A stretch of DNA of 64,000 bases from Prescottella equi (GTDB lineage Bacteria; Actinomycetota; Actinomycetes; Mycobacteriales; Mycobacteriaceae), in NCBI RefSeq assembly GCF_020171745.1, contig NZ_JAIVAH010000026.1:1-64000 (forward strand), written 5' to 3'. Positions 46,154-54,823 of the stretch are shown here, piece by piece (position 1 is the stretch's first letter; every line of letters starts with the position of its first letter). The position numbers were made by a program, and so were the translations under genes. The notes beneath the pieces are model-generated. The model was not told the origin of the DNA, made no database searches, and saw only the letters and a program-made list of their open reading frames with translations.

Positions 46154-46603
46154 ATGTCCGAGCGCTCGCCCGACGACCACACACCCGGCGACTCGTTTGC
46201 CGGCGACACGGTGGTCGAACAGGCCGTGGCAAAGGGAACGGCGCTCGGAGGCGCGGTCCTGCTCGTCACGGTCGGCCTGCTCGAGGCGTTCCAGGGGCTG
46301 TCCGCGGTCGCCGGGGACAAGGTTCTGGACCTCGACGCCGACTACCGATTCCAGTTGGGCGAGACCGGATGGGGATGGGTCCACGTCGTGCTCGGCGTGT
46401 TCGTCGCGGCCGCCGGCGCCGCACTGTTCACCGGCAGGACCTGGGCGCGGGTGTCCGCAATGGTGATCTGCGGACTGTCGATTCTCGTCAACTTCCTGTG
46501 GTTGCCGAACTACCCGATGTGGGCGATCTCGATCATCGCGCTGAACGCCGTGGTGATATGGGCGGTGGCCACCTGGAATCCCGAGGAGACTTCCCAACCA
46601 TGA
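46154..46603 (+). CDS. DUF7144-like four-helix membrane protein
   Basis: A 149-residue protein with four hydrophobic helices (about 30-50, 75-95, 100-118, 122-142), the layout and FQGLSAVAGD...YRFQLGETGWGW pattern of the actinobacterial DUF7144 family. The ATG has GGAAGGGGCAG upstream; a GTG 11 codons earlier does not. The stop overlaps the next start (ATGA), so both belong to one operon. Confidence 0.8.
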   Translation: MSERSPDDHTPGDSFAGDTVVEQAVAKGTALGGAVLLVTVGLLEAFQGLSAVAGDKVLDLDADYRFQLGETGWGWVHVVLGVFVAAAGAALFTGRTWARVSAMVICGLSILVNFLWLPNYPMWAISIIALNAVVIWAVATWNPEETSQP

Positions 46604-48012
46604 CGCACGACACCGCCGGTGGCCCGCTCGACAACGACGAGCGGGCGGAACTGCAACGCCTCCGCGGCGAGGTATCGACGCTGCGCGCCCAGGTCGCCGA
46701 ACCGGGTTCCGCCGCTGTGGCACCCGCTCGCCCGCCGCGGCACACCCTGCGCTGGATCGGTGTGACCGTACTGCTCGTACTCGTCGCCGTGCTGGCGATC
46801 GTGTCGGTGACGTCCCGCTTCGTGCGCAGCCAGATCCTCGACACCGACCGGTACATCACCACCGTCGCGCCACTCGGCGAAGATCCGGCGGTCCAGGCCG
46901 AGGTCACCAACCAGATCACCGACGAGATCTTCGCCCGTGTCGATATCGAATCGCTTACGGCGGAGGCGCTCACCGCGATCTCGCAGGGCGCGAACCTCGC
47001 CGAGAACGCGCCTCGCGTGAGCCAACTCGTGGTGGGGCTCTCGCCCGTCCTCGCGAGTCAGGCGAAGGGCTTCGTCGAGGACACGGTTGCGACGTTCGTC
47101 CAGTCGCAACAGTTCGAGGATCTGTGGATCCAGGCGAACCGCCGTGCCCACAGCGCACTGGTGTCGGTGGTCACCGGCAACTACGGGATCAGTTCCGTGG
47201 AGGTCGATCAGAGCGGCACCGTGAGCATCTCGCTGGCAACGATCATCGACAACGTGAAGACCGCATTGACCGACCGCGGTTTCACGATCGCCCAGAACAT
47301 CCCGTCGGTCGACAAACAGTTCGTACTGTTCAAGTCCCCGAATCTGGTGAAGGCCCAGCGCGCGGTCAACGCGCTCGACAAGGCGTCCGCGATACTCCCG
47401 TGGCTGGGCATTGCGTGCATCGCCGGGGCGGTCGCGCTCGCACCGAGCGGACGGCGCCTGCGCACGCTGTCCCTCGCCGGACTGTCGGTGGCGCTGGGCA
47501 TGCTCGTCCTCGCACTCGCGGTACTGGTGGCCCGGGCGATCTACCTCGACGACATCCCGGCCGACGTCCTGTCGCCCGATGCCGCGGCAGCCGTGGTCGA
47601 CACCGTGCTGGTGCCGCTGCGTACGAGCCTGCGCGCCGTCGCGGTCGTGGCCCTGGTGGTTGCGATCGGCGCGTACCTCGTCGGCGGATCCTCGTCGGCC
47701 ATGGCAGTGCGCCGAGGTTTCGGCCGTGCCGTCACCGTGGTCAACCGCCCCGTCCACGGCCACACCCCGAACAGCGTCGAGCGATGGGCGCACCAGCTCC
47801 GGGTCCCGCTGCGCTGCACGATCATCGGTATCGCCGCACTGCTCCTGGTCTTCTGGCGCTACCCCACCGGCCTGGTCGTGTTCTGGATCGTCCTCGGCGC
47901 GGTGCTCGCGCTCCTGGTGCTCGAGATCCTGGCACGACCGACCCGTGGCGGGGTCGACAGCGACGACACCGAGAAGACGACGGAGTCCGACGAGGCCTCC
48001 TCGACAACCTGA
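46600..48012 (+). CDS. Large integral membrane protein with coiled-coil N-terminus
   Basis: A 470-residue protein. It starts with a short coiled coil (DERAELQRLRGEVSTLRAQVAE), then one membrane helix, a ~200-residue extracytoplasmic part (DTDRYITTVAPLGEDPAVQ...), and four or five helices toward the C-terminus. This arrangement is common in actinobacterial proteins of unknown role. It is translationally coupled to the DUF7144 protein. Confidence 0.75.
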   Translation: MTHDTAGGPLDNDERAELQRLRGEVSTLRAQVAEPGSAAVAPARPPRHTLRWIGVTVLLVLVAVLAIVSVTSRFVRSQILDTDRYITTVAPLGEDPAVQAEVTNQITDEIFARVDIESLTAEALTAISQGANLAENAPRVSQLVVGLSPVLASQAKGFVEDTVATFVQSQQFEDLWIQANRRAHSALVSVVTGNYGISSVEVDQSGTVSISLATIIDNVKTALTDRGFTIAQNIPSVDKQFVLFKSPNLVKAQRAVNALDKASAILPWLGIACIAGAVALAPSGRRLRTLSLAGLSVALGMLVLALAVLVARAIYLDDIPADVLSPDAAAAVVDTVLVPLRTSLRAVAVVALVVAIGAYLVGGSSSAMAVRRGFGRAVTVVNRPVHGHTPNSVERWAHQLRVPLRCTIIGIAALLLVFWRYPTGLVVFWIVLGAVLALLVLEILARPTRGGVDSDDTEKTTESDEASSTT

Positions 48013-48013
48013 T

Positions 48014-48448
48014 TCACTGCTCGACGGCCGCTCGCCGCGCACGCAACCGTCGGCGGCCGGTGACGACGGTGGTGAGCAGCCCCGCCCCGACGACGAGCTG
48101 GCCGACGAGCAGCGACGAGGGCAGTGCGATCAGTTCCCACCCGGTCGTGCCGAACCCGAATGCCCACACGACGATCCACACGCCAAGACCCACAGTCACG
48201 AACTGTCCGAGCGTCATCAACAGGGCACCGACGCCGGCCTGCCGGCGCCTGCGCACCAGAAGGACGATGCCGGCCACTGCCCCGGCCAGTGCGGCGATCA
48301 ACCCGATCGGCGTCGGAATCACCACCATCAACCCGATGAGCGGACCAGGTTCGACCATCCCCGAGCTCACCAGCTGCGGCGCCACGAAGAGCCAAACCGA
48401 TACCCCACACAAGACGGACACGACCGACGCCGACGCGAGAGTCCTCAT
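48014..48448 (-). CDS. Small membrane protein, four helices
   Basis: A 144-residue protein with four clear hydrophobic segments and a positively charged loop (LLVRRRRQAG). No family is recognised. Its stop lies one base from the stop of the convergent membrane gene. A weak AGG lies before the ATG. Confidence 0.65.
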   Translation of the reverse strand: MRTLASASVVSVLCGVSVWLFVAPQLVSSGMVEPGPLIGLMVVIPTPIGLIAALAGAVAGIVLLVRRRRQAGVGALLMTLGQFVTVGLGVWIVVWAFGFGTTGWELIALPSSLLVGQLVVGAGLLTTVVTGRRRLRARRAAVEQ

Positions 48449-48514
48449 CGCGGCAACCTAACCCACCGGCACACCACCGCCGATCGGACGCGCCCGACCC
48501 GGACATTACGGTCG

Positions 48515-48748
48515 TCAGCGGTCGCGGTTCTCCCCGTTCGCCCATGTGTCGATCCAGTCGACGGCCTCGTCGGTCAGCTCCGACTGCCCGTCGACCGACT
48601 CTCCGGACGACCAGCCGGGTTCCAGCACACCGTCGTTCACGGCCTCGATCTCGGCTCTCACCCGCGGATCCAACGGCTCGCCGTTGTGCTCGACCAGCCA
48701 GTCCTGCACCTCACCGCTGAGCTTCGGCCACCAGTCCGCAATGTTCAT
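48515..48748 (-). CDS. Small acidic protein, 77 residues
   Basis: A Trp- and acid-rich small protein beginning MNIADWWPKLSGEVQDWL. The ATG has GAAGG just upstream. The same frame stays open for 180 codons upstream, but there it only mirrors the opposite strand of the acetyltransferase gene, so the short form is chosen. Function unknown. Confidence 0.6.
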   Translation of the reverse strand: MNIADWWPKLSGEVQDWLVEHNGEPLDPRVRAEIEAVNDGVLEPGWSSGESVDGQSELTDEAVDWIDTWANGENRDR

Positions 48749-48809
48749 CCTTCGATCATCGCGGCCGGAGCCGATTCGGCGCATCGGGGAACACCCTGAT
48801 TCAGCAGAT

Positions 48810-48970
48810 CTACGAGTCTCCACGTGAGAGCTTCCAACCGAACCGGATCGCGACGAGCGCCGACAGCCAGCCGAGCACAGCACCCGCGACGGGATACACG
48901 AGCGCCAGCAGCAGCGACGTCGGCCGGATCGCCACCGAGACACCGCCGTACGAGTCGTCGCCGACGTAGG
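48810..48970 (-). pseudogene. C-terminal fragment of a small membrane protein
   Basis: Fifty-three codons, too short to be listed as a normal open frame, encode YVGDDSYGGVSVAIRPTSLL, a membrane helix with two small loops, FGWKLSRGDS and a stop. There is no start codon of its own: the frame is continuous with the acetyltransferase stop upstream. It looks like the tail of a membrane gene whose front was lost when the acetyltransferase gene arrived or rearranged. Confidence 0.5.
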
Positions 48971-48974
48971 TAGC

Positions 48975-49481
48975 TCAGCCCACCGGCTTCGGTGTTTGGG
49001 CAATCTCTTTCGTGAGATGCACAAGCTCGTATCCACCGGGTGTCGGCGTTCGGTGGGTTTCCCGGTAGCCGAACCGGTTGTACAGCCGCAGGTTCCCGGC
49101 GCTGCGCTCGCCCGTGAACAGCCGTAGCGACCTGACCTGTGCTGGAAGCCGGTCCTCTGCCACTCGGAGCAGTCGCGACCCCCGCCCACGCCCCTGCAGG
49201 TCCGGGGCCACCACCAACCGGCCGAGTTCAGCGGTGCACTCATCCTCAGGTCCGACGCACACACGAACAGCCGCAACGAGGCGGCCTCCCGCATCACGCA
49301 GCCCCGTAGCGGCCACAGTCGGCTGAGACAATTCGTCGACGAGTTCGTCCAACGACTGGGTCAACGGAGGAAGGCGCAGATCGTCATGAGCCTGCGCCTC
49401 GCTCACGTAGGCCGCACGCTGCAGCGTCAATAACTCACCAGCGTCGTCCACCGTCAGCGCCACAACAGATTCCATGCCCAT
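48975..49481 (-). CDS. GNAT-family N-acetyltransferase
   Basis: A 168-residue GNAT fold with the acetyl-CoA loop VAPDLQGRGRGSRLLRVAE (Q/R-x-x-G-x-G/A) and the late RLYNRFGYRETHR motif. It moves an acetyl group from acetyl-CoA to an unknown amine. The ATG has GGA eight bases upstream; a second ATG two codons later is possible. Confidence 0.88.
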   Translation of the reverse strand: MGMESVVALTVDDAGELLTLQRAAYVSEAQAHDDLRLPPLTQSLDELVDELSQPTVAATGLRDAGGRLVAAVRVCVGPEDECTAELGRLVVAPDLQGRGRGSRLLRVAEDRLPAQVRSLRLFTGERSAGNLRLYNRFGYRETHRTPTPGGYELVHLTKEIAQTPKPVG

Positions 49482-49522
49482 GCACTATTCCAGGCGGAAC
49501 GGGCCGAACCCGGCAGGACGAC

Positions 49523-49900
49523 TCAGCTGAGCGCCCGCTGCTTCCGTTCCTGGAACTCGGCGTCGTCGATGAGTCCGGCGTCCAGCATCTGCTTCGCCTC
49601 ATGAATCTGGTGGGCCCGGGATCCCCGCGTGATCCGCTCGACGTACTGCTGCTCGGCGTGTTCGACCCGCTCGAAGTCGTGCCGCGCCCGGTGCGCCATC
49701 TCGTCGCCCTTCAAGATCACGTAGACCAGGGTCGACGCGAACGGGACGAAGATCAGGAAGAGGATCCACAACGCCTTCGCGACACCCGACGTCTTGTGGT
49801 CGCGGAACAGATCGGCGAACACCGCGAACAGCACGATGAGGTACGCGCCGAAGATGAAGCAGGCGAGGATCACCGCGACGACGCTCCAGAAGCTGTCCAT
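49523..49900 (-). CDS. PLDc_N and SHOCT domain membrane protein
   Basis: A 125-residue protein with two N-terminal helices (SVVAVILACFIFGAYLIVLFA and ALWILFLIFVPFASTLVYVIL), typical of the PLDc_N membrane module, and a C-terminal SHOCT motif (IHEAKQMLDAGLIDDAEFQERKQRAL). SHOCT modules aid oligomerisation. GAGGAG precedes the ATG. It pairs with the next SHOCT gene upstream. Confidence 0.85.
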   Translation of the reverse strand: MDSFWSVVAVILACFIFGAYLIVLFAVFADLFRDHKTSGVAKALWILFLIFVPFASTLVYVILKGDEMAHRARHDFERVEHAEQQYVERITRGSRAHQIHEAKQMLDAGLIDDAEFQERKQRALS

Positions 49901-49924
49901 ACCTCGACTCCTCCTCGGTGCCGG

Positions 49925-50224
49925 TTACGACGCCAGAATTCTGGCCTTCTCCGCGGCGAACTCCTCCTCGGTGAGGACGCCCTGCGCCTTGAGTTCGCCG
50001 AGCTGTTTGAGCGCGCTGATCCGGTCGACGCCTCCGGCAGGCGCCGGCGGCGGAGGTGGGGGTGGTGGAGGGGCCGCCTCGTACCGTGGCGCGGGCTCGT
50101 ACTGGGGCTCGGGTTGCTGCGCGGCCCACCGCTGGCCCTGCCTGCGCGACACCCGGTTGGAGACCGCGGTGGCGGTGCCTGCGACCACGGCGGTGCGGGC
50201 CACCCCTCGGAGAAGTCCCGGCAT
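49925..50224 (-). CDS. SHOCT-domain protein with proline run
   Basis: A 99-residue protein: a short N-terminal Arg/Ala region, a run of about ten prolines, then a SHOCT motif (ISALKQLGELKAQGVLTEEEFAAEKARIL). GAGGAG lies six bases before the ATG. Its sequence suggests a partner of the adjacent SHOCT membrane protein. Function unknown. Confidence 0.8.
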   Translation of the reverse strand: MPGLLRGVARTAVVAGTATAVSNRVSRRQGQRWAAQQPEPQYEPAPRYEAAPPPPPPPPPAPAGGVDRISALKQLGELKAQGVLTEEEFAAEKARILAS

Positions 50225-50240
50225 GATTGCTCCTCGATTG

Positions 50241-50705
50241 TCAGCTGGAAGCGTCGAGCGCATCGAGCGCCGACAGAACGCCCTGCACCGGAATGCGGCC
50301 GGACGCCACGAGTTGCGCGCCCTGACGCCGCAGCGCCGTCGCGAAGGGTGCCGCCCACAGGTTCTCGTAGACCAGAATTGCCCCGGATCGGCCGGGTTCG
50401 AGCGCAACAGCGGCCTCGTCCAGGTCGGAGCGGTCGAGCAACCCCGACGACGCCTCCGCGAACAGCGTGATGTCGATCTCGCCCCCGAAGCCGAAGTCCT
50501 CGATCGCGAGGCCGACCACCGAGCCGTCGGCGTCCTTGCGGACGAACACCAGATCGAGAACGCGGATGATGCCCCGTTCCACCAGGTCGATCAGGATCGG
50601 CAACGCGGAGCCGTCCGGATTACGTCCCTCCGGGAACTCCACCACCGCGTAGTCGATGGGGCCGAGTTCGTCGAATTCCGAACCGTTCAACTGTTTGTCG
50701 TCCAC
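50241..50705 (-). CDS. DUF6325-like protein
   Basis: A 154-residue protein opening with ELGPIDYAVVEFPEG and ending with GRIPVQGVLSALDAL, the layout of the actinobacterial DUF6325 family found beside SHOCT genes. The GTG start has GAGG eight bases upstream; an ATG 24 codons earlier is a second choice. The role is unknown. Confidence 0.78.
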   Translation of the reverse strand: MDDKQLNGSEFDELGPIDYAVVEFPEGRNPDGSALPILIDLVERGIIRVLDLVFVRKDADGSVVGLAIEDFGFGGEIDITLFAEASSGLLDRSDLDEAAVALEPGRSGAILVYENLWAAPFATALRRQGAQLVASGRIPVQGVLSALDALDASS

Positions 50706-50906
50706 CGCACGACCTCGATTCCTCGAACTGAAGAACTTCAGACGGAAGAGCCACGCTGCTGCGCTGTCGGTCGCCATCAGTATCTCACCGACACGCGGCG
50801 TCGAAGTGGTGTTCGGCCAAGCCGGTCCAGCGGGAATAGACCGGGCGGGATCCGGCTTTGTACCGAGGTAACGTGCGATCGTACGCAAAACGAAAGGAGC
50901 CCGGCC

Positions 50907-51185
50907 GTGGCGAACAGAATCGAGCACAACGCGGGCCAGAGCCGCTTCGAGATCTACGTCGACGACGCCCTCGCCGGCTACGCCGACTACGTCGAGGCGC
51001 ACGGGGTCCGCGACTTCGGGCACACCGTCACCGAACCGGACTTCCGCGGTCAGGGCATCGCCGGGCAGGTCGTCAAGGCGGCCCTCGACACCACCCGCGA
51101 GCAGGGCCTCAAGATCGTGCCGTCGTGCTCGTACGTCGCGAAGTACGTCCAGTCCCATCCCGAGTACGCCGACCTGGTCGCCTAG
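50907..51185 (+). CDS. Small GNAT-like (YjdJ-type) acetyltransferase
   Basis: A 92-residue minimal GNAT protein of the Gcn5-related YjdJ type: FGHTVTEPDFRGQGIAGQVVKAALD carries the acetyl-CoA loop, and IVPSCSYVAKYVQSHPEY the conserved ending. The GTG has AAAGGAG seven bases upstream. Confidence 0.88.
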   Translation: MANRIEHNAGQSRFEIYVDDALAGYADYVEAHGVRDFGHTVTEPDFRGQGIAGQVVKAALDTTREQGLKIVPSCSYVAKYVQSHPEYADLVA

Positions 51186-51237
51186 CCCGGTTTTCCGTCG
51201 AGTGGGACCTGCCTCACCGCGGCCGCGCGCCACGGGG

Positions 51238-51257
51238 TAACTATGGAGACATAGTTA
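51238..51257. promoter_or_regulatory. Palindrome before the MBL hydrolase gene
   Basis: A perfect 8-base inverted repeat, TAACTATG-GAGA-CATAGTTA, 34 bases before the MBL-fold gene. This form suits a TetR- or MarR-type dimer, but no such regulator is adjacent, so a distant or unknown protein would bind it. Confidence 0.5.
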
Positions 51258-51291
51258 GAACGGGTTTCAACTAGTCAACGAGGTTGCGCGC

Positions 51292-52290
51292 ATGAGTGAT
51301 GCTTCGGCCATCGGAGATGGCATCTTCCAAATTACGGTCCCCATGTCCCACAATCCGCTGGGCAGCACGCTCGTCTACGCCATGGAGTCGCCGGGCGGGC
51401 TGATCCTCGTCGACGCCGGCTGGGACGGCGACGAGGGCTGGGACGGACTGACCGCGGGCCTCGAATCGGTGGGGCACTCGGTGTCCGAGATCGAGGGCGT
51501 CGTGCTCACCCATTTCCATCCCGACCACACGGGGCTGTGCGGTCGGGTCCGGGAAGCGTCGGGCGCCTGGATCGCGATGCACGAGGCCGACCACGACATG
51601 TTCGAGAAGATGTCGTCGGGTCGGGACGAGGAGTGGATGGACTTCCAGCTGTCCAACCTGGAACGGGCCGGCGCCCCGGCCGCGGACCGAGAGGCGTTCC
51701 AGAAGGCCGCGCAGGGTGACTCTCCGGTCGGACCGGAATCGGCCCCGGACCGGATCCTCGTCGACGACGAGCTGATCGCGCTGACCGGACGGAACCTGCG
51801 GGCGGTGTACACACCGGGCCACACACCCGGACACGTGTGCTTCTACCTAGAGGACGCCAACGTGATGTTCACCGGCGACCACGTGCTGCAGAAGACCACC
51901 CCGCACGTCGGCAACTTCGTGTACCCGCTCGAGGAGCGTGACGCTCTCGCCGAGTTCATGGATTCGCTGCGGCGGGTGCAGAAGATGGATGTCACCCGAG
52001 GTCTGGGCGCGCACGGTGTTCCCATCGTCGACGTCGCGGGTCGCGCCGGCGAACTGATCGAGCACCACGAGGAGCGCCTCGACCACCTCTACGGCGCGTT
52101 CGCCGACGACGAGATCACGGTGTGGCAGGTGGCCGAGCGGATGAAGTGGTACCGGCCGTGGGACAAGTTCCACCCCATGGCCAAGGGCATGGCACTGTCC
52201 GAGGCCGCCGCTCACCTGCGGCACCTCGTCGCCCGTGGCCAGGTCGCCGAGGTACCCGGCAGCGAACCGGCGCGGTTCGCTCGCAACTGA
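51292..52290 (+). CDS. MBL-fold metallo-hydrolase
   Basis: A 332-residue metallo-beta-lactamase fold protein with HFHPDH at 74-79, a late GHTPGH motif, TGDHVL for the metal-bridging Asp, and a C-terminal helical domain. The substrate is unknown; relatives include glyoxalase II-like and quorum-lactonase-like hydrolases. It stands alone between a palindromic operator and a strong terminator. Confidence 0.9.
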   Translation: MSDASAIGDGIFQITVPMSHNPLGSTLVYAMESPGGLILVDAGWDGDEGWDGLTAGLESVGHSVSEIEGVVLTHFHPDHTGLCGRVREASGAWIAMHEADHDMFEKMSSGRDEEWMDFQLSNLERAGAPAADREAFQKAAQGDSPVGPESAPDRILVDDELIALTGRNLRAVYTPGHTPGHVCFYLEDANVMFTGDHVLQKTTPHVGNFVYPLEERDALAEFMDSLRRVQKMDVTRGLGAHGVPIVDVAGRAGELIEHHEERLDHLYGAFADDEITVWQVAERMKWYRPWDKFHPMAKGMALSEAAAHLRHLVARGQVAEVPGSEPARFARN

Positions 52291-52302
52291 TCGGATACGA
52301 CT

Positions 52303-52332
52303 GGGGCCCGGCGGTTTTCACCGCCGGGCCCC
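52303..52332. terminator. Bidirectional terminator hairpin
   Basis: A perfect 13-base stem, GGGGCCCGGCGGT with loop TTTC, between the convergent MBL gene and the ribbon-helix-helix gene. It should end both transcripts. Confidence 0.85.
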
Positions 52333-52336
52333 ATCG

Positions 52337-52537
52337 CTATTCCTCGTCCTTACGGGGACGCCCCGGACCACGCATCCGCTCCGCGTTCGACGGCGCCCGT
52401 CCCGCATCGTCGAGCGCGCGCCGCAGCAGGAACTCGATCTGTGCGTTGGTGCTTCGCAATTCGTCGGAGGCCCAGCGCGCGAGCGCATCGTGCACCGCGG
52501 GGTCGAGGCGCAACAGCACCTTCTTGCGTTCGACCAT
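52337..52537 (-). CDS. Ribbon-helix-helix DNA-binding protein
   Basis: A 66-residue Arc/CopG-type protein: KKVLLRLDPAVHDALARWASDELRSTNAQIEFLLRRAL is the beta strand plus two helices. Such proteins are commonly found directly behind SPFH genes in actinobacteria. It lies 11 bases after the SPFH stop and may repress the pair by binding the palindrome before that gene. Confidence 0.85.
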   Translation of the reverse strand: MVERKKVLLRLDPAVHDALARWASDELRSTNAQIEFLLRRALDDAGRAPSNAERMRGPGRPRKDEE

Positions 52538-52548
52538 GACGGCTCAGC

Positions 52549-53475
52549 CTACTGGTAGAGGGTGCCGGTGTTGACGATCGGCTGGGCGCTCTGGTCGCCA
52601 CACAGAACCACCAGCAGATTCGACACCATCGCGGCCTTGCGCTCCTCGTCGAGTTCGACGGTGTGCTCGCGTTCGAGCCGCTCGAGCGCCGACGCGACCA
52701 TGCCGACCGCGCCGTGGACGATCTGCTCGCGGGCAGCGATGACGGCACCGGCCTGCTGCCGCCGCAGCATCGCCTGCGCGATCTCCGGGGCGTACGCGAG
52801 CTGGTTGATGCGAGACTCGATCACCTGCACACCCGCCGAGCGCACCCGCTCCCCCACCTCGTCCGACAGCCGGGAGGTGATCTCGTCGGCGTTCTGCCGC
52901 AACGAGATCGACGTGCCGTCGCCGTCGTACGGGTAGCTGCCGGCGATGTGCCGCACCGCGGCCTCGGTCTGGACGGCCACGAACTCTTCGAAGTCGTCCA
53001 CGTCGAACGTCGCACGGGCGGTGTCGCGCACCTGCCACACGATGACCGCGGAGATCTCGATCGGGTTGCCGTCGGCGTCGTTCACCTTGGCCTTACCAGT
53101 GTCGTGGTTACGGATTCGCGTGGAGATGGCCCGCCGGGTGTTGAGCGGATTGATCCAGCGCAGTCCGTCCTCCCGAAGCGTGCCGGCATACGAGCCCTGC
53201 AGAAGCTGCAGGACCCGAGCCTGGCCGGGTTCGACGAGCACGAGTCCGACGAGGGAGACCAGCGCCGCGACGACGACCAGCGCTCCGGCCACGATCAGCG
53301 GGATGTTCACATCCGACCACAACAGCACCCCGGCCGCGATGACCCCGGCACCCGCGAGCACCGCGAGCAACCCACCGATCGCGACGGGCCACCCGTTGGC
53401 CGACCAGCCCAGACGCTCCACCACCCCGGTCGCCTCGATCGCACCACCGGGGGTCGGTTCGGTTACCGCCGTCAT
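52549..53475 (-). CDS. SPFH-domain membrane protein
   Basis: A 308-residue protein: two N-terminal hydrophobic helices (about 25-80), then the SPFH core with GLRWINPLNTRRAISTRIRNHDT and the coiled coil ending RRQQAGAVIAAREQIV. It is a different branch from the slipin at 20141. GAGGAGG lies upstream of the ATG. It forms an operon with the ribbon-helix-helix protein. Confidence 0.9.
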   Translation of the reverse strand: MTAVTEPTPGGAIEATGVVERLGWSANGWPVAIGGLLAVLAGAGVIAAGVLLWSDVNIPLIVAGALVVVAALVSLVGLVLVEPGQARVLQLLQGSYAGTLREDGLRWINPLNTRRAISTRIRNHDTGKAKVNDADGNPIEISAVIVWQVRDTARATFDVDDFEEFVAVQTEAAVRHIAGSYPYDGDGTSISLRQNADEITSRLSDEVGERVRSAGVQVIESRINQLAYAPEIAQAMLRRQQAGAVIAAREQIVHGAVGMVASALERLEREHTVELDEERKAAMVSNLLVVLCGDQSAQPIVNTGTLYQ

Positions 53476-53524
53476 CGCGCCTCCTCGTCAGCGGAGCTCC
53501 TCACGCTCCGTCGAAACAGATATT

Positions 53525-53540
53525 AAAGTGATATCACTTT
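53525..53540. promoter_or_regulatory. Palindrome before SPFH gene
   Basis: A perfect 16-base palindrome, AAAGTGAT-ATCACTTT, in an AT-rich patch between the SPFH gene and the divergent enoyl-CoA hydratase. It is a good operator candidate for the ribbon-helix-helix protein in the same operon. Confidence 0.6.
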
Positions 53541-53607
53541 TTGAGCAAACGGCCGACACTGCGAGAAGACCTTCCCCACAGCCTGGAATTCGTTCTAGTC
53601 TTCGAGC

Positions 53608-54393
53608 ATGAGCATCCTTGTCGAGGACAGCGCCCGCGTCCGCACCATCACGCTCGACCGTCCCGAGGCGCTCAACGCGTTCAACGAAGTCCTGTACGAC
53701 GCCGCCACCGAGGCCTTCCTGGACGCGGCCGACGACCCGAACGTCGCGGTCGTGCTGCTCACCGGCAACGGTCGCGCCTTCAGCGCCGGCACCGACCTCC
53801 GGGAGATGCAGGCGCTCAACACCGATCCGAACTACCAGCGCGGCAAGCAGGGCTTCAACGGCCTCGTCGACGCGCTGGCCGCCTTCCCCAAGCCGCTGAT
53901 CTGTGCTGTCAACGGGGTCGCGCTGGGCGCCGGCGCGACGATCCTGGGGTTCGCGGACCTGACGTTCATGTCCAGCACCGCCCGCCTCCGGTATCCGTTC
54001 ACCAACCTCGGCGTCGTCCCCGAGGCCGCGGCGAGCTACCTGATGCCGGCACTGATCGGCCGTCAGAACGCGGCGTGGGCGTTGATGAGTTCGGAGTGGA
54101 TCGACGCCGAACAGGCCAAGGTGATGGGGTTGGCCTGGCAGGTGTGCGAGCCCGACGAGCTCGTGAAGACAGCCCGCGAACACGCGGAAACCCTTGCTTC
54201 CAAGCCGATCTCGAGCCTCGTCGCGGTCAAACGTACGATGACCGAACCGCTGCGCGCCGCGATCGCGGACGCGCGGGAACGGGAGAACGCGTGCTTCCGC
54301 GAGATGCTGGGCGGGCCGGCGAACGCGGAGGCGCTCGCAGCGTTCACCGAGGGGCGACCTGCCGACTTCACGAAGCTCCCGGCGGAGTCCTGA
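53608..54393 (+). CDS. Enoyl-CoA hydratase/isomerase family protein
   Basis: A 261-residue crotonase-fold protein with FSAGTDLREMQAL (oxyanion loop) and NGVALGAGATILGFADL as the second oxyanion part, and GVVPEAAASYLMP in place of the usual second catalytic glutamate region. It should act on a fatty acyl-CoA, either in beta-oxidation or double-bond isomerisation. The substrate cannot be read from sequence. No other beta-oxidation gene is beside it. Confidence 0.88.
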   Translation: MSILVEDSARVRTITLDRPEALNAFNEVLYDAATEAFLDAADDPNVAVVLLTGNGRAFSAGTDLREMQALNTDPNYQRGKQGFNGLVDALAAFPKPLICAVNGVALGAGATILGFADLTFMSSTARLRYPFTNLGVVPEAAASYLMPALIGRQNAAWALMSSEWIDAEQAKVMGLAWQVCEPDELVKTAREHAETLASKPISSLVAVKRTMTEPLRAAIADARERENACFREMLGGPANAEALAAFTEGRPADFTKLPAES

Positions 54394-54448
54394 CCACCGC
54401 CCTGCGTCGAATCGCCCGATTCGACGGCACTTCGCCTAGCGTGGGGGC

Positions 54449-54823
54449 ATGGACTCGATCGGCTTGCGGATAGCCCTGTGCCTGACGTTCGTGATCGCCG
54501 GGATTGCGATCGCGTGGACCTCACGGGCGGCAGCGAGCGGCCGACTGGGCCGAAACTCGTACGCAGGCATTCGCACTCCGACGACGATGCACAGCGACGA
54601 GACCTGGACTGCCGCGCATCGAGCGAGCAGACCGTGGACCGACATCGGCGGCGGACTGTCGATCGTCGCCGGCCTCGGCGCGCTGGTCCCGATGCCGGAG
54701 TCGATGCTCACGATGCTCGGCGGAATCGGTGCCGCCTGCCTACTGGGGTTCACACTGTCCGGGGCTTGGGTCGGCGTCCGAGCGGCGCGCGAGGTGGAAC
54801 CCGCACAGCCGACTCCGCGGTAA
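54449..54823 (+). CDS. SdpI-family membrane protein
   Basis: A 124-residue protein with three hydrophobic segments and the SdpI motif NSYAGIRTPTTMHSDETWTAAHR (about 37-59). SdpI in Bacillus gives immunity to a killing peptide; most actinobacterial members are uncharacterised. Its end overlaps the convergent MFS gene by 74 bases. Confidence 0.8.
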   Translation: MDSIGLRIALCLTFVIAGIAIAWTSRAAASGRLGRNSYAGIRTPTTMHSDETWTAAHRASRPWTDIGGGLSIVAGLGALVPMPESMLTMLGGIGAACLLGFTLSGAWVGVRAAREVEPAQPTPR

